Positions 63,078-64,000 of a stretch of DNA of 64,000 nt are shown piece after piece (the stretch's first letter is position 1; each line of letters opens with the position of its first letter). Source of the stretch: Chitinophaga rupis (GTDB taxonomy: Bacteria > Bacteroidota > Bacteroidia > Chitinophagales > Chitinophagaceae); assembly GCF_900109685.1 (NCBI RefSeq), contig NZ_FOBB01000001.1, positions 1,550,001 to 1,614,000 on the forward strand, given 5' to 3'. Under the pieces are notes generated by a model that saw nothing but the letters and a program-made list of their open reading frames with translations, did no database searches and was not told the DNA's origin. Position numbers and translations under genes: made by a program.

Positions 63078-63905
63078 TCAATGACGCCCGGCTTTAATTT
63101 TTTTAAGCACCGTTATATTCATCTGTTCACGGCCGCGGTCCCAAAACCATCCCCATTTGTTAAAATACTTTATGGCAGATGTAATATGAAGATTTAATAA
63201 TGCCTTATTCTTATATGACTCTTTCCTGTAGCCGTGGACCACAGATGCCGCGGGAAAGAATAATGTTTGGGCTACCTGGTGTATACGCCTTGTTAGATCA
63301 ATATCCTCCAGATACATAAAATAACGGGTATCAAAAAAGCCTACTTTTTTTAAAGTATCTATTCTAAGAAACATAAAACAACCCGATAGGTTAGGAACAT
63401 TTAATGTCTGGTTATAATCAAAATCTACAAGCTCGTAACTTGCCCGTCTTTTCTTTAGTATAGAGGCATTGCCAAACCGTCTGAGAATAAGATCAAATGG
63501 AGTAGGCAATAATTTACAAAGTCTTTGAAGCTCACCATCTTCATATAATACTTTTGGAAGTATTTGTCCTACATCCCGGTTACTTTCCATAAAAGAAAAG
63601 ATCTTTTCCAGTGTACCTGGTTGGAAAGAAATATCAGGATTAAGAATTATGTGATACTTTGATTTTTCTATTACTTCGTTTAATGCAATATTATGTGCTG
63701 CTCCAAATCCTATATTCTTGTTCAGGAACTGGTAGGAGATCCTTGGATCAGCAGCCAGGTTTGATAACACATTAGTAGGTGAATTATCAACCAGGTAAAG
63801 TTTTACATTTAAGGAGGTATTTAGAAAACTTGTGATAGCTGCGTTTAGCTCTTCTTCAGCATTCTTATATATTACAATTGAAGAAGTAATGTCATACATA
63901 TTCAT
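63078..63905 (-). CDS. Glycosyltransferase family 2 (WbbL-like)
   Basis: 275 residues, convergent with the preceding gene (10-bp gap, no clear terminator). ITSSIVIYKNAEEELNAAITSFL, YLVDNSPTNVLS, a NKNIGFGAAHNIALNEVI segment and ILNPDISFQPGTLEKIF match the rhamnosyltransferase-like GT2 group; the C-terminal LEDIDLTRRIHQ is typical. The reverse orientation suggests a module border. The start uses ATG 63905 (a second ATG at 63899). The upstream DNA to the window end is very AT-rich with no further gene visible. Confidence 0.92.
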   Translation of the reverse strand: MNMYDITSSIVIYKNAEEELNAAITSFLNTSLNVKLYLVDNSPTNVLSNLAADPRISYQFLNKNIGFGAAHNIALNEVIEKSKYHIILNPDISFQPGTLEKIFSFMESNRDVGQILPKVLYEDGELQRLCKLLPTPFDLILRRFGNASILKKRRASYELVDFDYNQTLNVPNLSGCFMFLRIDTLKKVGFFDTRYFMYLEDIDLTRRIHQVAQTLFFPAASVVHGYRKESYKNKALLNLHITSAIKYFNKWGWFWDRGREQMNITVLKKIKAGRH

Positions 63906-64000
63906 CCGATTCGTAAATCCGCAATTTATGTTTGTACCAGCTTCCGGGAAAAGTATTTATTATATTATTATTTAATATTATATAATAAACCACTGATTAT

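Overview
The window is a chromosomal segment of a Bacteroidota bacterium, most likely Chitinophagaceae (Chitinophaga-like). This rests on the SusC/SusD pair, TonB-dependent receptor style, Bacteroidota-type promoters (TTTG, about 20 nt, TAnnTTTG), A-rich start contexts in place of Shine-Dalgarno boxes, and protein families such as IcmF, GH125 and the NrtR/AraR-like NUDIX regulator. The genus is inferred from general resemblance only.

Layout. 1-5.2 kb: end of a glycan-uptake operon (SusC C-terminus, SusD, a lipoprotein nuclease/phosphatase-like enzyme, an exported Gfo/Idh oxidoreductase and a DUF1080 3-keto-glycoside hydrolase). 5.2-8.2 kb: Mn-type superoxide dismutase, a PAS-LuxR regulator and an SPFH membrane protein. 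8.2-12.5 kb: a large Oar-like TonB receptor and a gene-free, repeat-rich stretch. 12.5-15.9 kb: minus-strand operon ligA - methyltransferase - tadA. 15.9-29.6 kb: mixed metabolic genes (YtcJ-like amidohydrolase, NUDIX regulator, IcmF fused mutase, YncE/phosphatase fusion, GH125 mannosidase, membrane-bound MutS-like ATPase, PA0069-type radical SAM enzyme).

29.6-35.7 kb is the most unusual part. Four very short ORFs (27-45 codons), each followed 22-25 nt after its stop by a strong intrinsic terminator, surround a DinB-like gene. They lie upstream of a BCS1-like AAA ATPase and an RtcB RNA ligase, whose two-gene operon has a long hairpin in front of it. About 1.45 kb after rtcB there is a tRNA-Cys-like cloverleaf with an extended 10-bp acceptor stem, G instead of U at position 33 and an apparently compensated 19:56 tertiary pair, followed by its own terminator. 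I treat this as a candidate RNA-repair locus with associated small RNAs; the functional link is inference.

35.7-37.3 kb: an ECF sigma factor overlapping a membrane acyltransferase. 37.6-64 kb: a capsule/exopolysaccharide locus with SLBB exporter, nucleotide-sugar dehydrogenase, chain-length protein, a complete set of legionaminic-acid-type genes (LegB, LegC, acetyltransferase, LegI, LegG, PtmE, LegF), an aminotransferase and SDR that may modify the sugar, acyltransferases, flippase, an unrecognised putative transferase, a second epimerase, four GT2 glycosyltransferases, a polymerase candidate and an exported TIM-barrel-like protein. From about 41.45 kb the DNA looks clearly more AT-rich than the flank, in line with an exchanged surface-polysaccharide cassette. 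No initiating sugar-phosphate transferase is present, so the locus probably extends past the right end.

Intergenic regions carry a dispersed palindromic element with 27-bp inverted ends (good copies at 5.9 and 34.1 kb, degenerate ones at 18.4 and 29.6 kb) and AT-rich simple palindromes.
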